Of a stretch of 64,000 nucleotides of DNA, positions 43,820 to 55,605 are shown in pieces. A program made the translations under genes and the position numbers. The DNA is from Zizania palustris (taxonomy: Eukaryota; Streptophyta; Magnoliopsida; Poales; Poaceae): positions 2,976,001-3,040,000 of the forward strand of contig JAAALK010000086.1 of NCBI GenBank assembly GCA_019279435.1, in the 5' to 3' direction. The notes under the pieces are model-generated. The model saw nothing but the letters and a program-made list of their open reading frames with translations. It was not told the origin of the DNA and did no database searches. The first letter of the stretch is position 1. The number at the start of each line of letters is the position of its first letter.

Positions 43820-44399
43820 GATCTCGTATCCCTCCAAGATAGGGTCCATCATGTATGCCATGCTATGTACACACCCAAATATCTCCTACGCTCTAAGTGT
43901 TACGAGTAGATACCAGTCAAACTCAGGTGAAAGTCACTGGGCTATAGTAAAAAGTATCGTCAAGTACATGAGAAGGACTGAGGAGATGCTCCTAGTTTAC
44001 AGGTGATGATGAGCTCGTTGTAGGTGGTTACACCGATGCTAGCTTTCCGACCGATAAATATGATTCTGGATCGCAATCTGGTTTTGTGTTCTGCCTCAAT
44101 GGAGACGCAGTGAGTTGAAAGAGTTCCAAGCAAGAGACGGTGGTCGATTCTATGGCAGAAACTGAGTATATTACAGCTTTAGAATCTATAAAGGAGGCCG
44201 TTTGGATCAGAAAGTTTGTTTCTGAACTAGGTGTTATCACTAGTGCGTCCAGTCTAGTGGCCTCTATTGTGATAATAGTGGTGCCATTGCGCAAGCCAAG
44301 GAGCCTAGGTCACACCAGAAGTCCAAACAAATACTTCAGTGATATCACCTGATCCGCGAAATCATAGAGAGAGGTGATGTGAAGATTTGCAAGGTGCAC
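43820..44399 (+). pseudogene. Cop-0 Ty1/copia RT end and RNase H, copy 2
   Basis: Reads on from 21547: SYPSKIGSIMYAMLCTHP, YALSVTSRYQSNSGESHW, a one-base shift, GYTDASFPTDKYDSGS, FVFCLNGDAVS, then SSKQETVVDSMAETEYITAL and WIRKFVSELGV. Near the end the frame shifts again into HLIREIIERGDVKICKVH, the usual last segment before the pol C-terminus. Cop-0 then breaks off at about 44399, where the TGA-2 LTR remnant begins. Confidence 0.85.
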
Positions 44400-44415
44400 A
44401 TGAGAAAGCTTTTCT

Positions 44416-45276
44416 TCTTCGCAACACCACACACTGGCACACGTAGTCGCCGGCCACGAAGCAGAGTTGCTATCTCCCAATTCCCAATGGAACAATAGAT
44501 AACACTTGACTTTCCCAGTAGAAAACACACCAAATCAAAACAAAGTGGTGTAGGTAAAATTCCTGATCAAAACAAAGAGGAATTCATGATGAACAGTAGA
44601 AGGCAGAATAACACTTCAACTTGAATCAATCTAATTTAAAAAAATAAATAGCCAACTTTGTTAGGGGCAGCCACCTCTATATATATAGGGGGTATTTAAG
44701 AGGCTAGGGACGTGTGGGGGTCATCCAAAGAAAACCTAGATGAATACAACTTGGTTACAAGGCCTATGGGCTTCGGACTGAATAAGTAATACGCATTGTT
44801 TTGGTGAATGCGATCTACTCATACAGAATATGGAGGTGTAGCTAGATCCGTTGGAAAGAGGACTTCATAAGATTTCCAAAAAGTCCAAGATCATCTGAAT
44901 TGGAGATTCCATGTAAAAGTTATGCATGTTTTAATCTGATGTTGTCCCCGTAGTCCGAGTTTGACTCCAAGACGTGTAAAACTTTATCTCCACCTTCTCT
45001 TGGCACAAAAGTAACGTCCTAAACTTGTATATTATCTTTGGATGGCCTTGACTTGGTCTTCAATTAACTTCCATGATGTTCCATTCCCTTGATGTGCTCT
45101 CAACATGTCGCTTGATTTATGTAAGTATTTCTATAATTGAATAGCAACGCATCTCATGATGTAGCATACATAGTTCAAATAAATAAAATGTAAATCTAAT
45201 ATAGAATGCATGCACCTTGGGTTGTTTATTATGAAGTATAAGCATTGTCATATCCCAGCCGGTGATATCCACATCA
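44416..45276 (-). mobile_element. 3' LTR of TGA-2, truncated
   Basis: On the minus strand it begins TGATGTGGATATCACC at 45276. It aligns with the split LTR at 49145-49761 and 57843-58082. The terminal U5 bases present at 49022-49144 are absent here. Confidence 0.82.
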
Positions 45277-45403
45277 TTCATTCTTCTTGGCTACAAACCA
45301 TCCTCAGTTTGTTCTTGTATTTGTAGTCATTGTAATTCCTAGCAAAAAATATATCATTGTGCAATATCACTTGTTCTTTTGTTAAGTTGAGAGTAGGATT
45401 AAA

Positions 45404-45790
45404 CTAGCTCACCTTAGCATTCCATTGTTCAAATATCAGTGAAGAGTCAACCTTGATGAAAGGAGAGGAGACTATGGTGTTGTTGAACAGCTCAGCGCTC
45501 TTTCCTTCTTGAAAACTAACTTGTGTATTTAAATCAAAAGAAGAGACTCTTGAGATAATAGGATTAGTTAAAACACCTTGCTCAAGATTATAATTTTCAG
45601 GCTTTACGTGCAGTTTCAAATCAGAACATATATAAATTCTATGCACAAAGTATACTCCTTTATCATTATATTTGCCAATTACACGAAAAGTGATATGAGC
45701 AGGATGTGGCAAGTCAATTCTAGTGAATAATTTCTCATTTAAAGGACTAAGTTCACAAAGTTAATCAAATTCAATATAACCCCAAGTATT
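45404..45790 (-). other. Open frame of unknown origin between TGA-2 pol and 3' LTR
   Basis: A 102-codon minus-strand frame (start MPHPAHITFRVIGKY at 45712) whose reading extends upstream without a Met to about 45760 (ELSPLNEKLFTRID). It has no motif I recognise. It may be captured or degenerate element sequence. Conservation would need a search. Confidence 0.3.
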
Positions 45791-45928
45791 TAAAGAAGAT
45801 AACAATTTATGTTCTTCCTTTTCACTAGCAATGTGAACAACATGTATCAAATCATTTAAATGTTCAGCAGCAAAATCATCATGTTCATTCACTAGTTGTG
45901 GAACAAATATAAGTGAAGCATTGCACAA

Positions 45929-46836
45929 CTATTCTTTATCACAAGGAATATCATCAAAACCATCTTGTGATAAAGGAATTTCATAAATAGGTTCCACTAA
46001 TGTTTGCTCTAAATTAGCATGATAAGTGGACAAATGTGCTCCAGAATAAGTATACAATTCCTTATCATAAACACGATAGTTCAATTGTGCAGTATGTAGT
46101 TTTTTAGAAAAATATGCAATTGGTTTCCGTTCTTGCATTAACACACCGTCAATACCAATTCCACTAGCATCACACTCAGTCTCAAATTCTTTAGTGAGAT
46201 GAGGAAGAACAAGCAACAGTGCAGAAGTTAAACGATGTTTGAATTCATCAAATGCATTATCTTGTAATGCATCCCACACAAATTCAACACCCTTCTTTGT
46301 ATGTTCATTCAAAGGTGCAACAATAACATAGCCTAAGAATATTACTCTATCCTTACAGAAAGTGCATTTAGCAAGATTGCCAGAAAGTTTAGCATCGCGC
46401 AACACTTGCAAAACTTATCGAATATGGTCACAATGATCAAATTCATTGTGGCTATAAACCAGAATGTTATCGAAGTACACAACCACAAATTTCCCAATGA
46501 AATGCCTCAAAACATGGTTCATCAAACACATGAAAGTACTAGGGACCAAAATAGCAAGAACAACGCAAATACTTAGGCTTACATAGACATACCCTTTGTG
46601 AAGAAGCTCTTGTACATGTTTATGAATTTCATTCATTTCTTCGGGGTTAGTGCAGTATTGCACTTTACTAGACAGCGAGGCTCCTGCAAAATAGTAGAAA
46701 CACAAAGAGAGGGAGGGATCTTGTCATTAGTAATAAAAATCTCACCCCTGCACATGAGCTCCTGTTGAACAGAAGTGGGATCCTTGCGAAACTCTGTCAT
46801 ATCAGAAATCAACTGAATTTTTTTGCTGAAATTCAT
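45929..46836 (-). pseudogene. TGA-2 RT/RNase H remnant
   Basis: From 46705: NPEEMNEIHKHVQELLHKGY, then AILVPSTFMCLMNHVLRHFI joins the RT fingers straight to the late palm. About 95 residues, including the first catalytic Asp, are deleted. KFVVVYFDNILVYSHNEFDH has Asn in place of the second Asp of YxDD (codon near 46460). The tail includes AKCTFCKDRVIFLGYVI, then ECDASGIGIDGVLMQERKPI (RNase H start), and jumps after KELYTYSGAHL to unrelated sequence. Inactive. Confidence 0.82.
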
Positions 46837-47962
46837 CCCCTATTTGCTGCGTTGGCATTGGCCTCAAAGTAATCTCAGAGGCAAGAACAACATCATCACT
46901 TGTTTCATACTCTAAATCCTCATTGACTAACATTACCTTTTTATTTGGACAATCCCCCTTGAAGTGACCTTTGGAACCAAATGTACATCAACTCATATCT
47001 TGATTTCTTGCTGTAGATATTGAAGAATTAACACCACTAATAGTAGGTTGCACTATGTTTCTTGCAATAATTTCTGACTTGCCCACAGAAGAAACTCAAG
47101 AGGTAGTGTTGGAGGTAGGTGCTCCACTACTCAGTCTAGAAGAAAAATTACCTCTAGCTGCAATGGAACGACAAGCAACCTTAATGTCTTCAGCAATCTG
47201 AAGTTTAGCCTCACATCCTTGTTGTAACAAATCTATCATGTCATCATATTTGTGATGTCAAACAATGCGCTTGATGTTGTATGTTAAACCAGAAAGAAAA
47301 AGTTGCATGGTTTGCTTAGGATGTTCACGTACTCAAGCTCGTTGCATGTTCAACTTCATCTCTTGATAATAATCATCCACAGTCATAATACTCTGCTTCA
47401 AATTCTGTAGTTTGTCATATTGAGAGGGGATATAGTTGTGTGGAACAAAACGTCCACACATGATTTCCTTCATAGTTCTCCATGTAACAATTGTTGATTA
47501 ACCATCTTCTTGTCTGGTGTGCACTAGATTATCCCACCAACTCAAAGCATAACTAGCAAATTCAGAAGATGCCAACTTGATTTTTCTGTTCTCTATATAA
47601 TCATGTAGGCGACACAACTTTTCCATCTTTTGCTCCCAAGTGAGGTACTCTTCAATATCTGCAGTTCCTTCAAACATGGGTATGGAAGATTTTGGTTTGC
47701 CCAGCCCATTACCCTCATGGTTAGCTGGTGTAACATTACCATCAAACTGTAGACGACGAGCAATGCCACGACCTCCATTGCCATGGCTTCCATTGCAATG
47801 GCCTCCATTATTGTGGACATGCTGATCATTATGAACACTTGTCTCTCGATCATCTTCAGATTCATCCACATGTTGAAGTGTTGTCACTTGTTCATTCCAA
47901 TGCACCAGCGAAGCAAGATTCTTTTTCTGCAAAACAGCAATACCCTCATCCTCGGATGACAT
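46837..47962 (-). pseudogene. TGA-2 gag
   Basis: MSSEDEGIAVLQKKNLASLV opens the frame. A Gly/His/Asn-rich stretch and a gag core IPMFEGTADIEEYLTWEQKM, then SEFASYALSWWDNLVHTRQE follow. Stops and shifts from 47500 leftward break the C-terminal half (RTMCGRFVPHN-like and LLHTR-like segments). A zinc knuckle remnant GSKGHFKGDCPNKK lies near 46940-46985. Gag of Ty3/gypsy type. Start chosen at the first Met after the leader. Confidence 0.75.
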
Positions 47963-49006
47963 GATTCAGTAAATACAAAATAGATAAACAGAACAAGAAG
48001 AAAAAATGGATATATGTGAGACAACTCTCAACTCTCTCAACTAAAAGAAAACAATGTATCTTACCATTCCAAAGTGAATTAGAGTAGATTACCGACTTGT
48101 ACGGGTGGAACATGGATGAATGTGATGAAGCGAATACCAAGGGTAAAAACAATCACATAACAGACCAAGGTATATAGTGGAGTTTGGTTGGGAGACCTAA
48201 CAACACCAATTCACCAATCCTAGTGTTGTTTGTATGACACATGACTCAATTGGAAACACACACGTGGAGATAAATGGGGCGATTGCAACTTTAGGGATGA
48301 GCTTAAAATCAATGTCGGATTACTGCTCGTGATGCAACGCATAGGGAGAACGCTAGCAAAAACTCAAATAAGGGGTCACAAGAATGCTCACATCTATTAG
48401 TGAAACGAAAGAGGCAGGACATAACTTGAAACTTCAAATAAAAACTCCAAACAGAATTAAACACTTTCAATCACTTTTCTTTTTTTCATTCCTTATTTTT
48501 TATATACTTTGGATAGAATAGTTATTTCTCTCTTTTTTGTATTCTGCTAACACAATTTTTTGATGGAGTAAAACTTAGCACTGCCAACAACCGGAAACAC
48601 TTGACAAACCTACGTGAGTAGTCCCCAAAATTGTCAAAATGCTAGTCTCGTGGGTTAGGGAAAAAATCCTACGAACAAGATTGGCTTGCTATGGTTCTCA
48701 AACAAAAAAGAGAGGAATTTATGTGGACTCGGATAGAACAAACATAAATAACACAATACAATTAGACTCTTGACTCTGATGAAAACAACAAGACAAGATT
48801 GAAACTTAGACTCTATGACTCGGTTCAGAAAAAAAATCAGGTAAAAGTTACACCAAAGAAGGAGTACAACCAGCACAAAAATATATAAACTGATGCAATC
48901 TACGCTATGGAAACAAATCTAAACCTAATATTTTTGTGTCTTTTTATAGATGGGAAAAAATTAAAACCTAACAACAGATTAATGTTGCTCACCAAGTAAA
49001 CTCGGT
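47963..49006 (-). other. TGA-2 5' leader
   Basis: About 1 kb, AT-rich, between the primer site and gag. Open frames are short and of low complexity. No other feature seen. Confidence 0.5.
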
Positions 49007-49018
49007 GCTTTGATACTA
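49007..49018 (-). promoter_or_regulatory. Primer-binding site of TGA-2 (initiator tRNA-Met, decayed)
   Basis: The minus strand reads TAGTATCAAAGC, two changes from TGGTATCAGAGC, next to the LTR end. Confidence 0.65.
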
Positions 49019-49021
49019 AGA

Positions 49022-49761
49022 TGATATGGGGAGGCCTAATTTTCTCGCTGAGCTTGATGTAAATGGAGGATAACTTGTCAACCTCTAACGATTCTCCAAC
49101 TATTCCCCTACTGCCAATACAACAGATCTCAACCCTATAGATATTCGCAACACCACACACTAGCACATGTAGCTGCCGGCCACGAAGTAGGGCTGCTATC
49201 TCCAAATTCCCAATGGAACAATAGATAACACATGACTTTCCCAGTAGCAAACACACCAGATCAAAACAAAGTGATGGAGGTAAAATTCCTGATAGAAACA
49301 AAGAGGAATTCATGACGAACAATACAATGTAGAATACCACTTCAATCTGAATCAATCTAATTTCAAAAAATAAATAGTCAACTTTGCTAGGGCCAGTGAC
49401 CTCTATATATAGGTGGTATTTAAGAGACTAGAGACATGTGGGGGTCGTCCAAAGAGAAATCTAGATGAATACAACTCATTTACAAAGCCCATGGGTTTCG
49501 GACTGAATAAGTAACATGCATTGTTTCGGTGAATGTTATCTACTCGTATAGAATCCAGTGGTGTAGATAGATCCGTTGGAAACAGGACTTCGTAAGCTTT
49601 CCAAAGAGTCCAAGATCATCTGAATTGGATCTTCCATGTAAAAGTTATGCACATTTTAATATGATGTTGTCCCTGCAGTCTGAGTCTGACTCCAAAACGT
49701 GTAAAACTTTATCTCCACCTTCTCTTGGCACAAAAGCAACGTCCCAAACTTGTATATTATC
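49022..49761 (-). mobile_element. 5' LTR of TGA-2, U5-side piece
   Basis: It matches the 3' LTR at 44416 and continues to a primer site. It is cut at 49761 by TGA-1; the U3-side piece resumes at 57843. Confidence 0.82.
49757..49761. repeat. Target-site duplication of TGA-1, left copy
   Basis: TTATC here and at 57838-57842. The intact LTR at about 45020 reads ATTATCTTTGG across this point. Confidence 0.9.
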
Positions 49762-50796
49762 TGATGAGGACACCCCATGGATGATACACCCACACTTGTG
49801 TACCAAGGACCGATGACTCAAGCACAAGTCCGACAACTCAATGATTAGGTGAACTTGCTCCTTGTTACTCAGACCAACTATCCTATGAGTGGATTACTTA
49901 GTTTTGGTTGTGAATGTATTATACTTAGGAACATGGGAGAAGACATGATGGATCGGGCCGATTGCCGTCTGCGACCCCCATCGGCATCGGCCACCACTCG
50001 GATTACCAATGGCATCGGCTATTCAGCAAACACCGCTCCACCATCTTAAGCCATCAGACCGATCACCAACACCATCGGTCGACCGTCAACCTTCACACGG
50101 ACCACAAGCGGCAGCACGCTCTGACCTATATCGGCATCGTCCATCAATCAGATATCCATCAGCCATCGGTCGACTACAGACGATTTTGATCGAGCTCCAC
50201 TCGGCAGCCGACTGCGACACTCTATCGACATCGGCCACCACTCGGACCTCTATCAGAATCAACCCTTGGCTGACTGTCATCACCATTGGATGATGGCCAT
50301 GTATGATCATCGGACCGACCAGTATATGATGTCACCTGACTTAGCTAAGTCTGGGTTCTCATTATGAATAGAGTCCTTCTAGGGCACGGGCCCATATTCC
50401 TAAGGCACGACCCATAACTCTATTATGTAAACCCTATAAATAGTTGGTAGCCGCCATGAGTTAGGGTTGGGTTTTTCTTAGATTTTTCTGTCGTTGCAGT
50501 TTCACCATATGTCGGTTTGTAAAACCCCAAAGTTTGAATCTTTAGATTATCATATGCAATTTCATATTGTGTTTACCTTGTTATTGCAAAGTTCTACGAT
50601 TGATTTGCAGGATCAAAATCTTCGTGGTGAGGTCGACTACATGAAAGTGTGGTTGATAACAACTAGACGAGTGGATGTAGCGATTGCAAGGTTTCGGTCC
50701 CTAATCGGAAGCCTTAAAGCGTCAACGTCCACTCATCACCTCAATCATATCTATCGGAAGATCGGGCCAACCATTTGCACATCCCGGTGCTCAACA
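49762..50796 (+). mobile_element. 5' LTR of TGA-1
   Basis: TGATGAGGACACC to GGTGCTCAACA; TATAAATA at 50435-50442. Its first 150 bp are homologous to the pol C-terminus coding in the 3' LTR. A dense series of ATCGGC words lies at 49950-50230. Confidence 0.9.
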
Positions 50797-50798
50797 AG

Positions 50799-50810
50799 TG
50801 GTATCAGAGC
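50799..50810 (+). promoter_or_regulatory. Primer-binding site of TGA-1 (initiator tRNA-Met)
   Basis: A perfect TGGTATCAGAGC two bases after the LTR. Confidence 0.92.
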
Positions 50811-51019
50811 AAAGGTTGCCTGTTAGGTATCAATCTATCCTTGTGTTTCTCATTTTTTCCTAGAGTCAAAAAAAGCCACACAAAAATACTTCGTTGTTCT
50901 GTGTTAGTTTGTTCTACTGTTATCAAAACCCTCTTGAGCCTTTTCGCCAGATTGATTTCAGCTTTCTTTGTTGATTTTGAGTCCTTTGTTCAAGTCTTGT
51001 TGCTGGTTTAGAGTTGCAT
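50811..51019 (+). other. TGA-1 leader
   Basis: AT-rich. It shares phrases such as CTTGAGCCTTTT with the TGA-3 leader at about 60590. It ends near 51019, where antisense-gene sequence of Tat-3 takes over; the exact junction is uncertain by some tens of bases. Confidence 0.55.
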
Positions 51020-51035
51020 TCTCTTAAAGCTCCTA

Positions 51036-54000
51036 TTAAAGCTCGGCCCAAGTCAGAAGTCTTTCAGAGTTAGCCTCCGCAGGGTCTTCGGCCTGGTACT
51101 CTGAGTCAGACCCATCCGTGTGTTCGGAAGATGAAGATGCCTTCTCTTTTTCCACTTCCTTGATATAAGCTAAGACCTCTTGAAAAACCTCGAGGGTTAC
51201 CTCTCCTTTGTCTCCGCGTGGAACAGAGAAGTGAGAGCGGTGGTAGGGTGTTAAGCTCTCGAGGCTTGCCCACTTCTTCCGGAGCCCTTCGGTAAAATCC
51301 AGTATTTCGAAGTCAGGTTCCGGAGGGCAAGACGAAACCTAAAAGAACAAAACACCCAAACAAGCCCTTCGTTTATAAACTTTTCATTAATGCAAGGGGC
51401 TTTACAAGATTTCTTATACATAATTGCCCTATAAGCTAGACCTGTGGGTCGGTTGGTGGAGCAGGAGGTGCCGAGGCTGGCGAAGCTGGAAGCGGTGGCC
51501 TTGTCTGTGCTTGCTTCTGCTGGCGGGCCTCGTCGATCCAAGCTTTAGCCGCAGCCTTGTGGTCCATCTTCCAGGTTGACCGGAAAACTTCTCAGGCCGA
51601 GGCTACCTCCGAAGAAGGATGCAACAGGTCCTCGGAGGCAAAGCTTCTAGGGGTCGAACCCCCAACTGGAGCGAGGGGAATCTGAAGGGCTTCGAGGTGG
51701 CGGAGAACTCCAATTCCGGCACACTGACCGGAGATCTCTCCATACCGGACTCTGGAGTTCATCATCAGCGACGCCGCCACTTGAATCCTCTTCAGTTTCC
51801 GATCGAGGGTTTCGCTGGCCACCGCAGAAGACGAAGGGCACATAGTGCCAAATATTCCAAGGTACCCTGAAGGGCATCCAAGGTATGTTCCGCTGCACTG
51901 GCATTCTTCTTCTCCGCTTTCTCCAGCTCCACAGCAGTAGCAGACACTTCGGCCACTTGGAGCAGCAAGGAGCTCTTCTGGGCCATCGCTTCATTGAGAG
52001 ACCCTTGGAGCTCTACTAGCTGGGTGCTTGAATTGGCCGCCACTTGCCGTAGCTTCTCAACCTCCGCTCGGAGCACTACGCACTTGGCTTCAACTTCTTG
52101 GGCTGAAGTTCGAAGCGCGTCGCTGTCTTGCCTCGCTAGTCGGAGGGCTTCGTCGTCCTTGGCCCAAGCCCTCCGTTATTCGAGGACTTCTTCCTCCAAC
52201 CGAAGTGATCTTTCATCGGAGCCCTTGAGCGTGGCTTGGAGGGTGGTAACCTTCCTTTTAAGTCGATTGGTTTCGACTTCATTGGAAGTCGCTGCCGCTC
52301 TAGCAAGGACGAATTGCTGCAAAAAGAACAATTAAGTACCAAGTATTCACAATTACTAATCAGAAATTGTTGTGGTGCTTTTCATACCTGAAGGGCAGCC
52401 CTTTCGAGGGCCATGTTGAGCATCGGGGCCCTGGCTTCACTCAGAGCAGAGACCAAGTCAGAATTGGCAATGTCTTGGCTTTTCTCCGCTAGAGGCTCTA
52501 GAAGCGCCCGGAGGCCTGTCCGGTGTTCCAAAAATGGAGCCAGTAGAGGAAGCCAAGACGAAGCTTGGCGATCATCTGCCGTGGCCTCTTCCTCCGAGTT
52601 GCTAGCCGAGGTCGTCGCCGGGCCAGGAGGGAGTCCGAGGCTGGACATGCTTTTGCCCCTCCCCGGCACGAAGGCAGGTGGCTCGGCTAAGGTGGAGGTG
52701 GACCTTCCTTCGACGGCTACCCCTTTGGCTAGAGCCGCATCAGCAGGGGCGACCTCGATCACCGGAGCCGCATCGGCGGGCACGGCCCCCACCACCGGAG
52801 CTGGGGCGTCTAGGGAGTCGAGGTGTCCATCGGAACCACGACCCCCAAAGAAGCTGGGACTTCGAGTGCAGCCGGGACTTCATCGCCCTTCGAGGTACTT
52901 GCAGTATCAAGATATTTGGTGAGCATTTACAAGTAAAAATTATTGCAGGAATCTACCAAGGTAAAAGATTCGAAGTATACCTTCGGAGGCACAGTGAGGC
53001 AAAATCGTCGGGTCATCCAGGACTTCGTACATCCGGAGGATCTCGTCGATGTCGTATCCCGAAGCCCTCTCCGGCGTGTTTTCCGCTGGAACCTCGACCT
53101 CCGCCGTGCTCACCCCATCTACGGGCGAGTTGGGGGCGACGGGGTTCGGCTCCAAGTTCACGACAGCGGGCACAAGTGTGCGTGCCGAATCTACCTCCGC
53201 AACCTCCTGAGCAGAAGTTTCGGCTGGGACCCCTGCCGCATCTTCGTCGCCCTCTAAGAGATAGTTCTCGAAGGTCTTCGCCAGTTGGGCATTGGAGTCC
53301 TCGTCCCCGGAATCCTCCAAAGTCGAGCTCCGAACGTCCAAGGACGAAGTAGATGAGGCTAGAGCCAGCTACGGAGGGATCTTCGCCACCTTATTCTTCT
53401 TAGGCGGGGTCTTGCTGGCCTTCTTCGGAGGCTTAGCGACGGCTTTCCGTTTCCATGGGGTCGCTCCGGTCGAGGTAAAATCTGGCAGAGGAGGGGGCAC
53501 CATCCCGAGAGCTCCCCACACTCTGTTGGAGCGCTCCCAGCTCCCCACCAGCTCTAGCCTCTTCTGTCTTTCAGCCACCGTAGGGGCTCCGAGGACCCGT
53601 TCGGTGGCCCGAGCTATCTCCTCCAGAGCTAGCGCTAGTGGAGCCGCTGAAAAAAGGGTAACATATTATAACTATGTTATTTTCATCATCTAACATATTA
53701 TTGCAGGAGTTGAAGTCTTACCTAAAGTTCGGAGCTCACCCTCCGAAGCCTGTTGAAACACTATCGGCCAGTTGGCCCCGAGAGGTGGAATCCGAAGAGC
53801 AATGAACTCTTTGGTGAGGTCGCGCATGCTCATGCGGCGAGCCATTGAGGTCAATAGCCCTAGCCGCGTTGAGAGCAGGCTAGGGTTCGGAGCAATCTCA
53901 GCCTCCTTCCAGAACTAGATCTCCTGAAGAGGCCCTGCGAGGGGAGAGTCCTCTTCGACTTCGGCGTAGAACCACCGAAGGATCCAGTTGGTGTACCATC

Positions 54001-54615
54001 GATCGTTGATGGCCTTCGCGGGAAAGTGTTGGGCGTGCTCCCTCCACAACTAGAAGTTGACACTGCCAAAGGCTGTTATCACCTTGGTGTCCCCGGGCCC
54101 GTCTTGCGGCTTCAGCTGGTAGATGGCTTCGTGGGTGGCGGTGAAGACCTCCAATCGTCCCTCGCACCCTTCGGCCCGGAGCACCCATTCGAAGGCAGCC
54201 AGGCGGGTGATGGCATTGGGAGATAATTGAGGTAAGGTGATGTGGAACATATCTAGTACCTCCGCTAGGAAGTCGATGGCAGGAAGTCCCAAGCCTGCCT
54301 CAAAGAAGGCCTCGAAAACCACGACATCTCCGCTCTGTGGCCTCGGGGTTGGTTCCGACCCGGGGACTCGAGTCCTCAGTCCTGTCCCCAGCTTCCCTTC
54401 CACGACCTCTTCAATGGACTCGGCGGTGCTCGTGGACTGGCCGATGAGGAAGCTCTAAGGATTTTCTTCTTGGATGGCGGGCGGAGCTCCTGGGGGTTCT
54501 TGGGCCAGGCATCGCCCGGAGCTCCCGCCATCACTGCCACGGCCGAGGCGGCCCAAGCTTGCCTCTGCGCCAGAGTGCCCGTCACTGCTGGAACGGTGTG
54601 GCTGGTTCTCGCCAT
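51036..54615 (-). pseudogene. Antisense multi-exon gene with Transposase_28 (PF04195-like) domain
   Basis: Start MARTSHTVPAVTG at 54615. After a shift near 54430, the conserved domain at about 54440-53740 reads LGLPAIDFLAEVLDMFHITL, LSPNAITRLAAFEWVLRAEG, then YTNWILRWFYAEV and NPSLLSTRLGLLTSMARRMS, to a GTAAGACTT donor. Further exons: 53660-52940 (Lys-rich then acidic), 52880-52385 (Ala/Pro-rich), 52335-51790 (coiled coil, VEKLRQVAANSSTQLVELQG), 51790-51440, and 51330-51036 ending LLTWAEL and TAA (51036-51038). In-frame TAGs near 54060, 53915 and 53390 and a shift near 52800 show decay. Function of the family is unknown to me. Confidence 0.75.
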
Positions 54616-54711
54616 GGCTCGGTGGATTGGAAGGTTGTGAGAATTGAAGGTTGAAGAAAGTGATTCGTAGATGCTGAGTACGGTAAAAAGTCTTGGGTAA
54701 CTTCTAATCCC

Positions 54712-54720
54712 CTTTTTATA
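54712..54720 (-). promoter_or_regulatory. TATA box of the antisense gene
   Basis: TATAAAAAG followed by GGG on the minus strand lies about 97 bp before the ATG at 54615. This is a normal plant TATA-to-start distance. Confidence 0.6.
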
Positions 54721-55111
54721 ATCGTCCGATGATTGCTATGCTTCGATCGCATTCACACTGCAGGTTCGACTTCGGTCACTGGCAGGTGGGTCCAGAAAGT
54801 GGAACGGTGAGAGACTGCCGTAAATTTCGACCGTTACATTTTATAGAGCGTAACGGCTACTTGCGCAGTAACAGTTATAATCAAACGGTTCCTCACGATG
54901 TTTGGGCTTCGTAACAGTTCTATTTCCCACGGAGTATTCACACAACATTGAGAACTCGGAGTCGGGGTCCGAATGTTTTGGATCCGAAATTCTCCGAAAG
55001 ACTGTAATGTGTTCAAATTTTCTCTAAGTCTCAGAATATGAAAATATTCCTTGCGTATACTGCCTCCCTTCTGTACAAGTTAAATTCAGAGAGGCGTATT
55101 CGAGGGGCTAC
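54721..55111. other. Gene-free spacer between antisense gene and Tat-3 LTR
   Basis: It holds the upstream region of the antisense gene and, at 55091-55111, the purine tract of the LTR. Nothing else seen. Confidence 0.5.
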
Positions 55112-55605
55112 TGTTAGGGGAAAATGCTTCACTTTCAGGACTTAGAGATTAACAGTTCAAAGAGACTCACTAAGCTTCGGAGCCGATGGGCTCATACTCG
55201 AAGGTGGAGGCGTTAAGCCGAAGGGTGCCTCGATCTGAAGTCCGAAGGAGCCCTCCGCAGGATATGAGGCTCCGAAGCAGAGCGACAGGGTTGATAAGAC
55301 GTTTGGCTTATCCATTTTCCTCGGCTAGATTTTACCATTTTAACCCTATTCAGGATACCGAATAGTTTCCACTATGTCGGTTGTAATCAAGGGGTAAATA
55401 GGTCTTTTCCTTAAAAAATTTTGCCTATAAATACCCCCCTCTCTACCCTATAATGGGGATCGAGTACTCAATTGTTGTAATACACACATTCGAACTACTT
55501 AAACTATTATCCTTTCGGAGGCTTGAGATAGTCCTTAAACACGAACTAGCTGGTTGTCTGTTCTTGATCTGAGAGAACCTGTTAGCGTAATCTTTTACGC
55601 CAACA
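55112..55605 (+). mobile_element. 3' LTR of Tat-3 (494 bp)
   Basis: TGTTAGGGG to ACGCCAACA, preceded by CGAGGGGCTAC; TATAAATA at 55426-55433. The TGA-1 integrase frame resumes right after it. Confidence 0.82.

Larger units (their letters stand above)
51020..55605 (+). mobile_element. Tat-3: 3' part of an LTR element with an antisense gene
   Basis: A 494-bp LTR (55112-55605) preceded by a purine tract fixes the plus orientation of the element. Everything between 51036 and 54720 reads as one multi-exon gene on the minus strand. The 5' LTR, gag and pol are missing. An antisense Transposase_28-type frame between pol and 3' LTR is reported for some Tat-lineage elements (from memory), hence the assignment; pol itself is not here to confirm it. 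Confidence 0.7.

Noticed and set aside
52413..53352. Long plus-strand frames (169 and 224 codons) opposite the antisense gene
   Set aside because: They are shadows of GC-rich coding sequence on the other strand and show no domain or start context.
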